A stretch of DNA of 6,209 bases from Candidatus Cloacimonetes bacterium 4572_55 (GTDB lineage: Bacteria; 4572-55): assembly GCA_002084765.1 (NCBI GenBank), contig NBMB01000089.1, positions 1 to 6,209 of the forward strand. The letters run 5' to 3'. Under the pieces are notes generated by a model. That model worked only from the letters and a program-made list of their open reading frames with translations, did not search any database and was not told the origin of the DNA. Both the position numbers and the translations under genes were made by a program. This document shows, one piece after another, positions 5,681 to 6,209 of this stretch (position 1 is the stretch's first letter; the number at the start of each line of letters is the position of its first letter).

Positions 5681-6209
5681 GGCTCTTGGGAAGTTTTTAC
5701 GGAAACTACAGAATTTGATTGAGATTAATCGATTTATTTGGTATTTTAATTGAAGCATTTTGATCCATTTTTTTATTATTTTTCAAGTAATCTGAGTGAA
5801 TTGGCTATGTCTCCACCGCAAAAGAGGTCTTCCCCAATGCCGAAATTGTCATTGACCGGTTCCATTTTTTTGGACAAATGAACAAGGCTTTAGATCATGT
5901 TCGTAAACAGTTACGCGGTCAGTCTCCTAGAAATGACGCGCTCAAAGGAATCAAATGGATGTTGCTGAAAAACCCGGAAAAATTGACTCCGGAAAACAAA
6001 CAAAAATTAAAAGATGTCTTTCGCGAATTTCCAGAACTCAAAACCGCCTATGACATCAAATATGAATTGCGGTATATTTTTGAATCAGACATCAGTCGGC
6101 AAAATGCTCAAACGCAAATCGAACTCTGGGTGGAGAAAGCCAAGAAATTAGATAATCGCTACACCAACACTTTTCTAAACACCTTGAAAAACTGGAAACA
6201 ATATGTGCT
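5681..6209 (+). mobile_element. ISL3-family insertion sequence, left part, internally deleted (continues past window)
   Basis: The left end is placed at 5681 on two grounds. Similarity to the intact sorting-domain copy stops exactly there, and the following GGCTCTTGGGAAGTTTTTAC resembles the GGCTCTT-type terminal inverted repeats known from ISL3-family elements. A transposase fragment of that family lies inside and reads away from this end. ISL3 elements typically make 8-bp target duplications, so 5673-5680 (AAAATTCT) should recur after the right end. Only about 170 bases separate the left end from the DRFH motif, whereas a complete element has several hundred more. The copy therefore looks internally deleted and is probably not self-mobile. 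Confidence 0.6.
5800..6209 (+). pseudogene. ISL3-family transposase fragment (N-terminal half missing, 3' end outside window)
   Basis: After an in-frame TGA at 5797 the frame is open to the window edge (136 codons). It contains TAKEVFPNAEIVIDRFHFF, the F-P-N-A-x-I-V-x-D-R-F-H signature of ISL3 DDE transposases, including one acidic catalytic residue (D of DRFH). QMNKALDHVRKQL, KWMLLKNPEKLT, ELKTAYDIKYELR and LWVEKAKKL follow, in the family's usual order. The zinc-finger/HTH N-terminus and the first catalytic Asp should precede this but are absent. Upstream there is only about 120 bp of A/T-rich DNA after the IS end. A short frame from TTG 5750 (KHFDPFFYYF) could be a remnant of the original N-terminus, fused out of frame by the deletion; this is speculative. 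The first in-frame ATG is at 5878. The gene is judged nonfunctional. Confidence 0.8.

Noticed and set aside
5510-5758. 82-aa gene starting at ATG 5758
   Set aside because: Its first ~26 codons lie in IS DNA and match no sorting domain; the frame is a fortuitous extension of an interrupted gene.
1-6209. CRISPR array, tRNA, rRNA, riboswitch or defence-system genes
   Set aside because: None was recognised; the only repeats are the protein-coding repeats, the cassette pair and the A16 tract.

Overview
The window suggests a bacterium of the Fibrobacteres-Chlorobi-Bacteroidetes (FCB) neighbourhood or a related candidate phylum. This rests on near-canonical type IX secretion (T9SS) C-terminal sorting domains, an LVIVD-type beta-propeller, and a cadherin/Ig-like protein ending in a type I dockerin. 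The placement is inference from protein style; there is no rRNA or other phylogenetic marker here.

Layout. (1) Bases 1-583, plus strand: the 3' end of a large secreted modular protein (cadherin-like and Ig-like domains, then a C-terminal dockerin). (2) Bases 595-3936, plus strand: a full-length YgfK-type multidomain oxidoreductase. It has an FMN-type TIM barrel, a GltD-like Fe-S/FAD/NAD(P)H module and a C-terminal pair of Fe-S cluster motifs, with an unusual Asn-Pro-rich repeat at the barrel/GltD junction. (3) Bases 3886-5333, minus strand: one secreted LVIVD beta-propeller gene with a T9SS sorting domain. A frameshift between 4248 and 4320 splits it into a 361-aa propeller reading frame and a separate sorting-domain frame. 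Its 3' end overlaps the ygfK 3' end by 51 bp, tail to tail. (4) Bases 5334-5509: a short spacer with an A16 tract. (5) Bases 5510-5680, minus strand: a second, 96% identical copy of the sorting-domain coding sequence. It is cut off exactly where a GGCTCTT-type end of an ISL3-family element begins (5681). (6) Bases 5681-6209 and beyond: that element, with a transposase reading frame lacking its N-terminal half.

The genes do not form an obvious pathway. YgfK proteins are usually discussed with selenium-dependent molybdenum hydroxylases and purine catabolism, but no such partner is present. The rest concerns extracellular proteins and their decay. The main points for a second look are the frameshifted propeller/T9SS gene, the near-identical sorting-domain cassettes, the IS insertion at the point where the copies diverge, and the repeat inside ygfK. 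I see no convincing new multi-gene system.
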